DNA from: Micropterix aruncella
Lineage: Eukaryota; Arthropoda; Insecta; Lepidoptera; Micropterigidae
Direction: 5' to 3'
Assembly: GCA_944548615.1 (NCBI GenBank)
Contig: OX155954.1
Coordinates: 1,035,335-1,099,334, forward strand
Length of the DNA: 64,000 nt
The translations under genes and the position numbers were made by a program. The notes beneath the pieces are model-generated. The model saw only the letters and a list, made by a program, of their open reading frames with translations. It was not told where the DNA came from and searched no databases. Below are positions 1-15,721 of this stretch, one piece after another; the first letter of the stretch is position 1; every line of letters starts with the position of its first letter.

Positions 1-240
1 ATTCAGATTATAGATTAGGCGATAATATTTACGGAATATTAAAATTTTGTACCTACTTAGCCTAAAGAGTGCCACGACAAAGACGTTAGTTTTTTTTAAT
101 AACAAGATCAACATAAGTCTGACGAGTTTCTGCGTGAACCCATGCGCACAGAAACACTATTACCTGTAAATTAGATAAGTTAGTCTTACCTAAAGTCCGT
201 TTAAATCTGGTGCAAAAATCTTTTACATAGGTACCTAACT

Positions 241-1135
241 TTTTTTTTTTTTTAATAATTTATTTTAACATAACATGCGAAATTCATAAAATGGTCATGC
301 CAAGTAATGGTGCGAAGTAAACGACGACCCACATTCACATGACCATGCGCAGCGCATGCCCAACTAGGCCGAGTATAGCCTGTATCTGGGCATACGATTT
401 ATTTTCAGACTTGGGTGGAGAAGCATAACTGATGTAGGACACATACACTTATACACACACATATACACATATATACATATACATATACATACATACACAC
501 ATACACATTTATGTTACATTATGTTTATTATCTTATATCACATTTATGCAGGTATATTATTTCTAAGAGATGATTTGCAGAAGATCATTCTCTGTCCTTG
601 AACGACCTTTATCCTCAAGAAGCCATTTTTTTATTTTTTTGATTGAATAAAAAGGTACTTTCATTTTTTTTTATGTCGTCATCAAGACGGTTGAATATTT
701 TGGGTGCGATAAAGTTTAATTGCCTTTGGGCAAATGATGAATTAACTCGGGGAACGGCATAATTCAAGCCTGCAGATGCTCTTGTAGTTCTGTGTTGCTG
801 GCTTCGTAGTCGTGTATCTAGGGTTCGATGGAAAAACATGAGTGACTGTTTCACAAACAGCTGGCTTATATCTAACACCTTACTTTCTTGGAAAAGCATG
901 TTAGAATCATATCGTGGGGGCCTTCTATTGATTACCCTCAACAAAAGCTTTTGGGCTTTCACTAGAGGATCCAAGACAGATTTTGCACATGCTCCCCACG
1001 CTATTATTCCGTGCACTTATAACCCCTGACATAGGGCCATGTAAACCATTTTAGGGAGTTATTAGAAAGGACGTTGCGTAATTCTCTAAATACGAAAACA
1101 AGCTTCCTAGACCTCGAGGACAGTTGTACTCTATT
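241..1135 (-). mobile_element. 5'-truncated non-LTR retrotransposon (Jockey/CR1-type ORF2 tail)
   Basis: The minus strand reads as the C-terminal part of a LINE ORF2. From about 1119 downwards one sees RSRKLVFVFRELRNVL, then KMVYMALCQGL, an in-frame stop near 1019, HGIIAWGACAKSVLDPL and LLRVINRRPPRYDSNMLF, ending at a stop at 615. This block follows the reverse transcriptase domain in Jockey/CR1-type ORF2 proteins. The 3' untranslated part (614 down to 254) holds a CATA-rich run, and the T-run at 241-253 is the poly(A) tail seen from the other strand. No catalytic YADD motif is left, so the copy is dead. Clade assignment is by eye only. Confidence 0.75.
440..510. repeat. CA/CATA-rich microsatellite
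   Basis: An impure run of ACAC, CATA and TACA steps inside the 3' untranslated part of the LINE remnant. Probably slippage-derived. Confidence 0.7.
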
Positions 1136-1465
1136 TTTTTATGTTAAAACTCTTTAACGTGCTCCCAAAACTATCCAAAAGATGTAAACTGCTTTATTTA
1201 AAAATAAAATTAAGAATAAGCTGACCACATACGCCATATATAAGGTGACTATCGATTGCTATCGAATAACCTATAAAATGGAATATAGCCAATAGACTAA
1301 AATGTATTAAGTACCTATGCTTCAATTATGTAAGTACGAAATATTATGTTCACAATAATACCTAATTAATATTATGAGAACTAATATTTTTGTCAGTAAA
1401 AGGGCTCGATTGCGTTTCTTCGTCAATTAAAATTGTAAATGAGTTCGTGTGAACGAGACAGGGCA

Positions 1466-2207
1466 GTAGGGCGGTGTCGACTACAACGGGCGGACCCGTC
1501 ACCCCAGGCTACTATAACGATATAGATCGTTCTTTCAGCCGTGGGATGAGCGTAGAAGACTTGGGGACAAGACAATCTACTGTCTAATTCACGAGCAACC
1601 CGCTAGAGACCGACACCTTACGGCTAGGCACCGGGAAAGGTAACCAGCGGGCAACCTCACCCCCTAACTACCAGTTTTGGCGGGATATCTCCGTCTGGAA
1701 TTAACCTTCAGGATACCTCCGTCCTCTCGACTGGCTACGGGTCCGAAGTTTACCTGTCGAATCTATCCTCTCGAAGTCTAACTCTACCTGTTGTATTACA
1801 GCGGTAATTCAGTTTGAATTATCGCGTACCTGGGCGTTCTTTGCCCGTAGTGCCACTCGGGATCGAGTGGCCCAAGGTCATTTTAAGAGTGGCATTACAA
1901 CAGGTCAACATCCACCCCCGCTGCTTAGGAAACAGTATATTTCCATAGTCTCCAGACCGATTGCGACTGATCTCCAGATCGACACTGCCGATTCGCTTCG
2001 CCGACCGGTGTGCAAACCGTCCAGTGGCGCCAGGATGCAATCCCGCCGGGAGAAACCGGTCCAGCTCTGAGGCCTGAGACACGGGAGTCTTTGTCGGCGT
2101 AGCCTTCCGCTCGAGGAGGCTTCTGAATAGGAGTTGAATCGTGAGTTGAGCGGATCCAAGAACAAAATGGATTTTGTTGCCCAAGCTGCACGAAACCGAT
2201 CACCACC
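1466..2207 (-). mobile_element. GC-rich retroposon copy A (family G, second subfamily)
   Basis: About 742 bp, reverse orientation. Flanked on both sides by the 14-bp target duplication AACGAGACAGGGCA (1452-1465 and 2208-2221). Read on the minus strand it begins GGTGGTGATCGGTTTCG and ends with the 3' hairpin CGGG-TCCG-CCCG, then GTTGTAGTCGACACCGCC. No poly(A) and no terminal inverted repeats. No convincing coding potential: open frames inside are short and not shared with other copies. Confidence 0.75.
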
Positions 2208-2221
2208 AACGAGACAGGGCA

Positions 2222-2885
2222 TCTTGCGGTGTCAACTACAACGGGCGAGCCCGTCACCACAGGACGTTTTAACGATTAGTCGTTCTATCGCCCTGCAGTG
2301 AACGTAGAGACTTTGGACAGTACATTCTACGTCCAGCTACGTCACAACCCGTGAGAGTCCAACGCCTTACCGCGAGTAAGCCAGGAGTAAACCCGGCGGG
2401 CTCGAGATACTCGCGCCCTCACTTCCAATTGTGACCAGATTTCTCCGGTCTCTCGATTGGTTCCGAGTTCGAGGTCGCTTGCTCGGTCCTCTCCCTTATG
2501 AAGCGGTGAAACGGAGTGCACCGAATCTTCGCGGACCAAGGCGTCCTTTGCCCGCCTCTTACCCGGGATCGGATGGCCAATGGTCAATTCCAGAGCAGTC
2601 GCCATAAGGTACGCAACCACCCCCGCTCTATAGGAAACAATACAGTTCCCAGACTCCCCCGACTGTTAGTCGGAGAGCACAATCGATTGGCTTGCGCCGC
2701 ACGATGCGCAGACCGTCCAGGGGCGCCAGAGGTTTGATTCCCAGGGGAGACTGGTTGACCCAGTGTCCTACCCAGGACTCGCACCCCATGCGAGGAGGCC
2801 GTCGGATGGGTGTTGACCCGTGAGTGTGACCGACCCTGGACACATGGGTCATCGTGGCCAACTCATCATGGGCCCGTTAACCCCC
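2222..2885 (-). mobile_element. GC-rich retroposon copy B (family G, main subfamily)
   Basis: 664 bp, reverse orientation. It lies between the second and third copies of AACGAGACAGGGCA (2208-2221, 2886-2899). On the minus strand it starts GGGGGTTAACGGGCCCATGA, a slight variant of the usual GGGAGCTAATGGGCCC start, and ends with CGGGCTCGCCCG followed by TTGTAGTTGACACCGCAAGA. Length and ends agree with copies C, E and G. Confidence 0.8.
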
Positions 2886-3130
2886 AACGAGACAGGGCAA
2901 TACGCTAGAGCGGAATGTGAAATAAACGGTTGTCATTTTTTCGCATTAAAACTACCCACCAATGATATAGCATCTGAATCTAACGCCGCACGAAAGGTGT
3001 TCAAATTTATTCGGACGAGTATAAGCTCGACAGGTAGTTTTTATCGACGATCGTTCGTTTCATATTCCGCTCTATCTCGTTCCCTTGAACTAATTTCACA
3101 TTTAGTTCACAAAGAAACGCAATCGGGCCC

Positions 3131-4407
3131 AGTGTCTACATATTGACTAGTTTAATATTTTCTGATTATTATTTTATATAATAAAATGTTGAGGTATTTC
3201 TATTTTTTCCTACTATTCTTATTTCTTCCTAATATTTCTCTTTTACTTAGATTTTTTTGCCATAGCATTTTAGATCGATTTTTATACTTTTTGAATATTC
3301 TTTAATAATGAATGGACGTATTCTAATGTTTAAAGACAATCTAGAATAAATGGAGTGATTAAAATGATTAACTTTTGTATCTGAAAGAATTTTTGATACA
3401 CAGTAAGTTAATAGAGGCAAGATATTTCCGTTATTAAATAATGGCTAAGCAGACAATATAGAACATATCGAGTTATCGGTATAAACATATCGGTATAAGT
3501 GTTAGGGTTAGACTTTTAGATTTTGAAAAAAACGAACCAATAAAAAAACTGTTTATTAACAATTAAATTCTAAAAGACTACAAAACCGTATAAAAATCAA
3601 TTTATTCATTAGTTCAATACTCCAGAAAATGCAGTTTTATTGACTTGATCTTACATTGTGTTTCGGCTTCGATTCGCGGCTGGGTCAATATTTTCCGTTG
3701 CGATAATATTAACGGAATTGATTACCAAGACGCAAACTTACACTAGTGTTATATGAACACATATACATATAAATAGGTACTTCATAGTAGTGTTAGTTGT
3801 AAGATATAGCCGTACGATAATTAATCCGTCCATTATGAAATTCACTATAAAGAATAGAAACAAACGAAACAATATAAAATTGTTACGTAAGATTTATGAC
3901 TGTTTTATTTAAATGTATTTTTTTATTTTATATAAAGACACTATTCCGAAAGGGCGCGAATCCATTGGTACTTTCCATGGGTACTTCACTGTCCATATGT
4001 ATTTTTTGAATCCACATCGATTATCTCTCACTTTGCTCGATTATAAAAACCAATCACTCGATTACCATTCTCCGCACTCGGTCCCTCGCACGCCACCTTT
4101 TCACTGCGCTCTCCAGTTCAAAAAGGAGCGTATAGATTGAGCGTGCAGTAATTATGGCTTGCTTACATTGATAGTTACTTCATCAAGAGGCCACTTAATT
4201 CCATTGGCTTTTCTTTCCCAGCCACGTCGAAGTATTGACGGTCATTAGGCGGCACTTACTTAAATTGAGTGCCTGCGTTGTTAGCGCGAAGCGATGGTAC
4301 GTTTGATCTTTGATCACGGTAGTATTCATTTGCAATGGTTCTGTTTTTAGCTACTTAGGTAAAATCATTGATTATATGGAGTATTAGATTGTTTAATGCA
4401 ATAACTT
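3131..4407. other. AT-rich stretch, nothing recognised
   Basis: No coding similarity, repeat structure or RNA gene was recognised. The small open frame at 3913-4140 shows no known motif. Confidence 0.5.
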
Positions 4408-4828
4408 GGGTTGTCGACTACAGCGGGCGAGCCCGTCACCTCAGGAAGTTTTAACGATTAGTCGTTCTATCTCCCTGGAAGTGAACGTAGAAGATTTGGG
4501 GACGAAACAGTCCACCGTCGAACGAACAGCTACGCCACAAGCCCGAAAGAGGCCAACGCCTTAACCGCGAGATAGCCAGGAATGTTACGTGGCGGGCCGA
4601 CCCTCACGCCCTTACTTCCAATTGTGACCAGATTACTCCGGTCTCTCGATTGGTTACGAGTTCGAGGTCGCTTGCGCGAGGTCCTCTCCCTTACGAAGCG
4701 GTGAAACGGTGTTTACCGAATCTATCGCGGACCACAGCGACCTTTGCCAGGCTCTTCACCCAGGATCGGATGGCCGATGGTCATTTCAAGAGTAGTTGCC
4801 GTAAGGTCCGCAACCACCCCCGCTCTAT
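4408..4828 (-). mobile_element. 5'-truncated family G retroposon
   Basis: Reverse orientation; begins (plus strand) with TTGTCGACTACAGCGGGCGA, the 3' hairpin region of the family, and matches copies C and E as far as the CCCCCGCTCTAT segment, where it stops. The 5' half of the element is missing. A short ATAAC is found just outside both ends, a weak candidate duplication. Carries its own substitutions, for example a mismatched outer hairpin pair. Confidence 0.75.
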
Positions 4829-5006
4829 GCCATAACGTTTTGGCAACCCTTCCTGCGCCGGCAACATGCAGGTGGCGCTAATAGCATTGTCCGGACAAAA
4901 TAATAGCAAATTATTTGCCCATCTGTAATTTTTTTAAATGAATGGTTTCTTATCAAGGACTGATTGCTTATAAAATCCCAATATTTAATCAGTGATAATA
5001 ATAATA

Positions 5007-5214
5007 AATTGGCTTGGGACAGAGATGAATGGAAGAAAATGGGGGAGGCCCAAGTCGAAGGACAACCTGACCAAAAAACTGGCTGCTGAAGAATATGATA
5101 CCTTATTTAAAAATTAGATTAAAAATTATAAAATATATTGTTTTATCACATAAGGCAAAATTGTAAAATACGGTCAGCGAATAAAGGCTTTTATTATTAT
5201 TATTATTATTATTA
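5007..5214 (+). mobile_element. RTE-type LINE 3' end
   Basis: Frame TGG-GAC-AGA reads WDRDEWKKMGEAQVEGQPDQ then KTGC and stop, the typical last residues of RTE-clade ORF2. A short 3' untranslated region follows, ending AATAAAGGC and an ATT trinucleotide tail at 5191-5214. Everything upstream of the last 25 codons is gone. Confidence 0.75.
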
Positions 5215-5434
5215 TATTTAATTATTAGTGCCATCTATCGCTTTTTTATAGTGACTGATTATATTACAGAAATACGAAGATACTAAAATGACATCTATTA
5301 GACTATTTGAACAATAGCGCGAGTAAATATTAGGTATTGAAAACTGTATTACAAACTAAAAATGGACATATTTGTGTAAATAATAAGAGCTATGATTTAA
5401 AAATTCGTTTGTTACAATATTCTTGTTTTATTTT

Positions 5435-5754
5435 GAGATAGCATTTCTTCGTGAACTAAAATAGGAACTTAGTTCAACCGAACGAGACAAAGCAATACGT
5501 TAGAACGGAATATGAAATGCACTGTCGTCGATTTTCCCGCAACAAAACTACCTGTCGAACTTACGAACGCCGGAATAAGTTCGAGATCATTTCGTGCGGT
5601 ACTAGATTTAGCTGCTTTATCTTCAGTGGGTAGTTTTAATCCGTAAAATAATTTCACACTCAACCGATCATTTCACATTCCGCTTTGACGTACTGCTCTG
5701 TCTCGTTCACACGAACTTATTTCCGATTTTAGTTCAACAGAAACGCAATTGAGC
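5435..5754. mobile_element. Foldback MITE (family M, copy 2), uninterrupted
   Basis: Contains both arms of the family: AACGAGACAAAGCAATACGT on the left and, reverse-complemented, the same block on the right, around a centre with two TGGGTAGTTTT/AAAACTACC motifs. About 320 bp. This copy shows the uninterrupted structure used to interpret copies 1 and 3. The outermost left bases have diverged. Confidence 0.75.
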
Positions 5755-5942
5755 CTAGTATAGGCATATTTAGAAGGATAGTGAACATAATAGAAGATCA
5801 AACAATGATCGGAACTATGGGTGCCATCTACGCGTTGCGTTTCATAGTAAAATGCCATCTGCCAAAACGTAGTACGGCGTTGAGCGATCATACCATATAT
5901 AAGCAATGGTTAAATGTTCAACGACTGACTTTACACTGATAA

Positions 5943-6623
5943 ACAGGGTCTGTCCCAAAAGTAAGTTGAATAAGTCCAAGGAAGTAATTTAAATTCTTCA
6001 AAGTAGCTTCACCTGCTTCGCAACACCGGCGCCAGCGTTTTTTCTGGTAGCTGAGCGCACCCTTGAAGACCTGCGTCGACGGGGACCTCCTTTAAGCACC
6101 TCATTGTCGCTTCTTTGACGGCTTCCAAAGTCCTGAAACGGTGGCCCTTAAGTTCCTTCTTGATCCTCGAGATCACAACAAAAATTTGAATCAGTTTTAC
6201 ACTGCTCCAAGATGTCACGCGACATCGTTGCACGAGCAGCCTTCTGTTGATCGACAAGCACCTTGGAGACCAGCTTTACGCAGATCTTCCGCATGCCCAA
6301 ATCTTCGGTAACAATGATATTGCGTCCACAATTGCTTGATTATAAATGACCATATTATGACTATACTTTCGAACTAAGTTTTAGATTTTATTGACATTGT
6401 TTTTAATTACGCATGTTTCAGAATTTTTCTTTTTATGGTATTGATTATTATTTGTTTGATTATTGATTATTTTGTAAATTTGACTATTTTTATGTAATCA
6501 CCTCTGATTACAATTATGTTTTTTCCTTTAAATTAATCAAAGCGGTTTTATCATCCGGTAAATTATGATTGTAAAATTTGACATGTTCCTCAGTATTGTG
6601 AAATGCTTTTATGGAATGAATAA

Positions 6624-6661
<38 letters not shown>

Positions 6662-6920
6662 TGCGATGCACAGTACTTTTAGGGAGTTTAAACTCATCTG
6701 CCAGCATTCTAACTAACACTCAGGAGTCGATCAGACTTCAACATCTCCCTTACTTTCTTCACATTTTGGTCGAAATGTGACGTTGACGGGCGTCCAGAGC
6801 GGTATTTGTCCTCGGCGTCATCTCGGCCCCGGAACATATTGTGTCAGCGGTAAACCATATTTTGGGATATGGTATTATCGCCATAATCTTCCATCAGAAT
6901 GGCAACGATCTCGGCGCATG
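5943..6920 (-). pseudogene. Decayed mariner transposase, DDE core deleted, split by a LINE tail
   Basis: On the minus strand 6920-6661 reads the helix-turn-helix part (AEIVAILMEDYGDN, then KYRSGRPSTSHFDQNVKKVR). 6340-6160 continues with IIVTEDLGMRKICVKLVSKV and DQQKAARATMSRDILEQC, and 6200-6010 with ELKGHRFRTLEAVKEATMRC and LKEVPVDAGLQGCA. These are standard mariner blocks, but the sequence jumps from the middle region to the C-terminus, so the catalytic aspartates are absent. GGTCTGTCCCAAAAGTAAG at 5946 looks like a mariner terminal repeat; the other terminus is not found. A LINE 3' end sits between the first two blocks. Confidence 0.8.
6343..6660 (+). mobile_element. LINE 3' end with GAT tail, inserted in mariner
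   Basis: AT-rich sequence ending ATGGAATGAATAA and then about 12 GAT units (6625-6660), a tail style common for insect non-LTR elements. It interrupts the mariner frame between GCATCGCATT and the following GTGGACGCAATATC (minus strand). No coding sequence is left. Confidence 0.55.
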
Positions 6921-6989
6921 AAATATATATGTATCTATCTATACGGATAACTACACAAACCACAAATATTTCATAAAAAACCTTTCTAT

Positions 6990-7540
6990 TACTTGAGCAC
7001 CGAGGGAAAACTACTAAAGTGCGGCGGCTGCGCAGCGGCGCGCGATCGTTTCAAGATACCCGCAGTTCAACTGCTCACTTTTTGTAAGGGCAGTCGTGTT
7101 TTTTTTAATTTTTACACGACTGCCCAACTAACAGGGAGTGTAATGTGTTCAGGGTTGATCTATGTATGTTTTCCGTCTCTTTATTCCGCCATAACTTCTA
7201 AACGCTTGAACCGATTTAGAAGCATGTCGTATTGTTAGAATCGCTATGTCATCCCGAGTGTCATAGGGTACATTAACTGTCCAAATATCTAGTAAATAGT
7301 TGTCTAAAATGTCCATATGTCCAAATGTAAATACATTAATATAAATATATCGTGTTTAGTGTGAAATGAAAGATCTGATTGAGTACATTTTGGAAATTTA
7401 TACGTAGGTACCTATATTGATAAATATATAAAACTACAAGTGTTTCATAAAAAAACATTATTAAAAATGATTATATATACAATAGTTCACTTTCTGTAGC
7501 GGAAGTCGTGTTGTTTATTATTTTTAATATATTTACTTCT
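6990..7540. repeat. Interspersed repeat family H copy (CACGACTGCCC family)
   Basis: Holds an exact 12-bp inverted repeat GGGCAGTCGTGT...ACACGACTGCCC at 7088-7125 and the module TTTATTCCGCCATAACTTC with AAACGCTTGAACCGATTTAG. The same modules occur at 43385-43540, 49430-49576 and 50760-51190, and in reverse with 15.7-16.5 kb. No coding capacity seen; class not assigned. Confidence 0.6.
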
Positions 7541-7734
7541 TCGAATTATTGTTCTTGTCCATATTGACCAACACGCTTCGACAAGACACAAATAATTGAC
7601 TATTACCTAAAAAAAAAAAAAGAAAACCAGTTTCGGTTTTTAATAACATCATAACAGATGTATTAACTGTACGTGCCTATTTATTTTTTTATGGTTTCAA
7701 AGAGTTTTTATCTCAATATCACTTTTTTTGAGCG

Positions 7735-7829
7735 CCCTTCTCAGATAAAACGACTTTACCGCATGAAATTAGTAGCACCCGGCGTTGTTGCAACCGCTGT
7801 TGTCCAGGGTAGTCTACCCTGGACAACAG
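7735..7829. mobile_element. Partial foldback MITE (family T) with 15-bp perfect hairpin
   Basis: CTGTTGTCCAGGGTA at 7797-7811 and TACCCTGGACAACAG at 7815-7829 form a perfect hairpin, next to the GTAGCACCCGGCGTTGTTGC module shared with 43543-43712 and 26149-26273. The right side is cut off by an ATTT repeat (7831-7857), the tail of another insertion. Confidence 0.55.
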
Positions 7830-8895
7830 TAGTTATTTATTTATTTATTTATTTGTAACGTACAAGAAAAAAATACAAGGACATGCATACTGTTGTTCAT
7901 GAGGAATAATTAAAAACAAACATTATTATATCGAAAAACATAGCTCTATGCATATAAATATGCTAGCATATCCGAATGAGGCGAAATCGCACAACCAACT
8001 AGACCTAGAAGGTCTTTCTCTGGCTGTGCTGTGTTATACCAACTATATGTTTGTAACTCGCGAACTGACGAAGGTGATCAATTTTCAAATATCTCTAAAC
8101 CTAACAAATGTGTTGTTTACACAAATTAAAGTAAAATTTAAAGTTAAATAGTTAAAATTTAAAAAGTTGCAACATCCCCGAAACGTTGGGTGCTACAAAC
8201 TGCACTCTGTATATTCGCTTCATAGATAAAGACCTTATATTTGCATTTCTTGACTACCGAATTGTTATTATCTACTCTATAGACTGTGTAGCATTGTGTC
8301 AAATACTGTATAGGTACCTTATATTTAAGATAGATAAGAGATATAGATGTACCATATTACAATTTATTAAGTGAGTACATTACTGCATTAGGCTAATTGT
8401 GACGTCATACTTTCACTTTCTTTAAACGGCTGATTCACTCGATAATTTATTCGGTATTTTATCGAAATTTGATTCGATTTCCTGCGAGAAAGCAATTTAG
8501 AGAGAGATTTACAAAAGGTCTCAGCGGCAGTTCCAGACACATTGTTTTATGGACGTGTTTATGTGTTTGAATGCCTAATTAAAGGTCGCAGTTATGATCG
8601 TTAAGAGGGACACAGGTAGAAAGTGAAAAATAATCCGCGCTGTCATTCCTCGCATCGTTATTATATTGTAATTTGGCGAGAAGTGTACCGGAAACTTTGA
8701 CAGCGTTTCGCTGTGTTATTTTCCGTCTTGTTAATTTTCCACTTTATCATGGAGGTTGACGACTAGCTAATTAGGATTCTAAATTTTAACTAAATAAATC
8801 GTTTACAAATGACTTTTGCGTTTCAAATATAAAATCTAAGAATATCGCGGTTGTTTTACATTGTAATTAAAATATTTATTTACCGCTTGATAACA
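7830..8895. other. AT-rich stretch with repeat debris
   Basis: An ATTT microsatellite at 7831-7857, a short family T fragment near 8165-8200 (GAAACGTTGGGTGCTACAAA), otherwise nothing recognised. Confidence 0.5.
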
Positions 8896-9168
8896 ATATT
8901 AGAAATGAGAAGAGTTAGTTCAGATGTAATATACAAGATATTAAATGGCTTTATCGATTGTTCTGAACTGCTTCAGCTTATAAATTTCCATGTACCCCCA
9001 CGGCCTTCCCGCCAATTCAACTTATTTCATCTACCTCAAGTAAGCACAAACTACGCCCAAAATAATTACATTTATCGAGTATCTCATTTCTGCAATACCA
9101 AGCTAAGCGAAATTGACCTGTTAATACAACTGCTACTGCGCTCAAGACTCTTATTCCGGGTCTTCTGA
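8896..9168 (+). mobile_element. LINE ORF2 C-terminal fragment
   Basis: The plus frame reads MRRVSSDVIYKILNGFIDCS, then LLQLINFHVPPRPSRQFNLF and a stretch with TNYAQNNYIYRVSHFCN, ending at a stop at 9166-9168. The pattern (formation of RR, ILNG.ID, F.VP.R..R, TNY..N...R) is the usual C-terminus of Jockey/CR1-type ORF2 proteins. An AT-rich 3' region with AATAAAATAAAA runs follows to about 9475. Confidence 0.65.
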
Positions 9169-9634
9169 AAGGCAATATTCAAGGACGAGTCAAATAATTA
9201 TATTATATTTCTTTCTTCTTTCTTTTCTTTCTTCAATATTAAAATAAACCATAAAATTTCCCTAATAATAAAATAATAAAATAAAATATTATTAAAACAA
9301 AATGTATATCTTTAATTCCCCTCCACTTCCTCCTATCCCATTCCTAGGCGACTGTATATTTTTACTATCTCTAAGTGGAAACTTTTAACAGGCATTGTAG
9401 TCTATAAATAAAATTCTGATATTTCTCCTGTAATAGATGTAAGTTTCCTTAATAATAATAAAATAAAATAAAAAATAAGCTTATTTATTAATATTTATTT
9501 ATACGAAGTAAAAGGGTTGTGTAACCAGCACAATATTACTAAAAACTATACTGGAAAATTGTGGTTTTGTGTTTGGGAATGATGGCAAGTTGTTCACGTA
9601 ACCGTGGCAAATAGTCATATTACGATAAAACATA

Positions 9635-9975
9635 TTTAATAATAATAATAATAACAATAAAACTTTATTCTTAAGAAAAGGCGAGCTTATTGCCTGCAGG
9701 CAATATTTTAGAGCTAACCTATACTAAGAGTAAGAACTATACTATATTGAACCTATACTATATTGTAAGAACATTATTTGCGAGTAGACCACATAACTTA
9801 ACTTATATAAAGAGTATGACAAATAAAATAAAGGAGGATAGAAAGAAGAATATACTTTACTCTTTGTGGGCACAGATTTGCCACATCAAAATAATCTAAC
9901 ACCTATAAGGACGCTAAAGTTTTAGAAGGAGGGGAATGGGAAGGGAAAGGGAATATATCTGGAGGATTTCAAATG
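9635..9975 (-). mobile_element. LINE 3' untranslated end
   Basis: Starts (plus strand) with an AATAATAAT run and AATAAAACTTTATTC, then AAAAGGCGAGCTTATTGCC and a purine-rich block, closely resembling the 3' end of the LINE at 57.27-57.48 kb. Minus-strand orientation; no coding part left. Confidence 0.6.
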
Positions 9976-10026
9976 CTCTCTGAGTCTGTTTTTAAAAGTT
10001 GTTATGCTTGGCGCGGTTCTCACATC

Positions 10027-10237
10027 GGGGGAAGTCCCCTAACTCCGGACGGCACCTAGCGTCGGACACTAAAGTATCTCGACAAGCGGCGGCGCGATCG
10101 ATACAAAGACGTAGGAAAAGAAAAAGAGTACGCTTTCCCGCACCCTTTTCACCCGTCTGTATCGATCGCGCCTCGACTTGTCGAGATACTATTAGTGTCC
10201 GACGCTACGTGCTGTCCGGCGTTAGGGGACTTCCCCC
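10027..10237. mobile_element. Foldback MITE (family P, copy 1)
   Basis: 211 bp, nearly one long inverted repeat: GGGGGAAGTCCCCTAACTCC at the left and, reverse-complemented, GGGGGAAGTCCCCTAACGCC at the right, continuing through GGACGGCAC, GTCGGACACTA and TCTCGACAAG to a short centre around 10130. Noncoding. A second copy at 26523-26740 has TA on both sides. Confidence 0.85.
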
Positions 10238-11483
10238 TTCGTGAAGTCCATTGCAAGGTCAATTAAAGTGCTGTCAATCGTCATCGTAATCATTTTTAGC
10301 TAAATTGTATCGTATGCGTGCGCGCAGGAGATGGAACATTGCGATGATGTCCTTAGGAAAAAATATTACGAAAAATATATTTAACACGAGACACGCACAC
10401 GTGCAATACAGACGAAACTAAGACACTGAGCAGATCACGAGTAAACCGCGAGAACAGTAGATGCACTATTGAGCGACATGGCATTGCAAGGATAGGGTGC
10501 GAGGGAAGTGAGCAGAGGGATACGCCTCGACGAACGCCTTTAGTTAATGTTAAGCACATGCGAAGGTTGACAATTTTCTCAAACGTTTGAACATCTGCGT
10601 TGGCGGAGTTGTAGACATGTGGCGGCCATATGCTAGCCCTTGGACTCGGGATGTAGCTCGAGCTTCGTTTTCAATTATATGAGACGCTACTGTCAGGTAT
10701 AGTGTACCGTAAGTCAAAGGCGTTACAGTTCGAATAAAAAAGATGTTAAACAAATCGGTGTCTAAGGATATGATACCATTGCAAACCCCGGGCGTGTAAA
10801 GAATTGAGTGCAGTTATGGGTTAGCTTATTTTGAACAAATAAAGCGACTTATAGCGAGTCGGCTGATCGAGGCTATTAAACACGTTCAGAGAGAATTCTA
10901 TTCTTAAAATATTCTCAACGCCTATCGCCGAGCGCAAGGACACGAAAAAAGATACAGTGAGTCTTGTGTGCATGGCGGATATTTGAAATTCGCGCTCGCA
11001 GACTCCCCCCACCACTATTATAACCTGCGTAGTAACAGCAATAGCTTGCCGCCTACCCGCAGAACAGCAACGGATGACTAACGACGATTCTGAGAGCATA
11101 CACACCCGTGGTTTGCTGTGGTATTACATACTCGGTTTAAAGATCGGTTTGAAGATCATTATATAATATTTATGTGTAAACTGTTGGTGGCTGTGAATTT
11201 TCAATCTTCGCCGAAACAATCATCTTTGCGGAGCTCTGCAGGCAGGCGAGGATTTTTTTTTGTTTTTTTTTTTTCAAAAATAATATCAATAGTTGCTTAT
11301 TTCGTTGTATTGATTCATCCCCTAAAAAATGCATGTGCCGTAAAAACACTTTGTGTATATAAACATATATAATGATATGGTTAATATGGCTACAGAAGTT
11401 GCACTAAAAGTAATCCTATATTAATAACAAGCAGATAATCCAAGTTTGGTTGAATTAATATACATACAATATACAATGTATAT
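10238..11483. other. No gene recognised; moderately CpG-rich 10.3-11.1 kb
   Basis: Two short minus frames (10550-10753, 10821-11105) have no recognisable domain. The minus strand contains GCGCGAATTTCAAATATCCG and other CpG-bearing segments that could be an old promoter or LTR, but no paired repeat supports that. Confidence 0.4.
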
Positions 11484-11501
11484 ATATATATGTAATATAC
11501 A

Positions 11502-11559
<58 letters not shown>
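11484..11559. repeat. (TA)n microsatellite, left border of array
   Basis: Almost pure TA for about 65 bp, preceded by two ATATACAATGTATATA blocks. Confidence 0.95.
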
Positions 11560-15720
<4,161 letters not shown>

Positions 15721-15721
15721 C

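Larger units (their letters stand above)
1402..3130. mobile_element. Foldback MITE (family M, copy 1), interrupted by two retroposons
   Basis: Left end GGGCTCGATTGCGTTTCTTC and right end, reverse-complemented, GGGCCCGATTGCGTTTCTTT are the terminal inverted repeats. The arms continue through AACGAGACAGGGCA, the TAGAGCGGAATATGAAA motif and the GACAGGTAGTTTT motif. Removing the two insertions at 1466-2207 and 2222-2885 plus one 14-bp duplication each leaves about 295 bp, matching the other copies (about 307-320 bp). No transposase is encoded. Superfamily unassigned; terminal target duplication not clear. Confidence 0.8.

Noticed and set aside
10321..11110. CpG-bearing segment as LTR or host promoter
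   Set aside because: No matching second LTR, no primer-binding site, no adjoining coding exon recognised.
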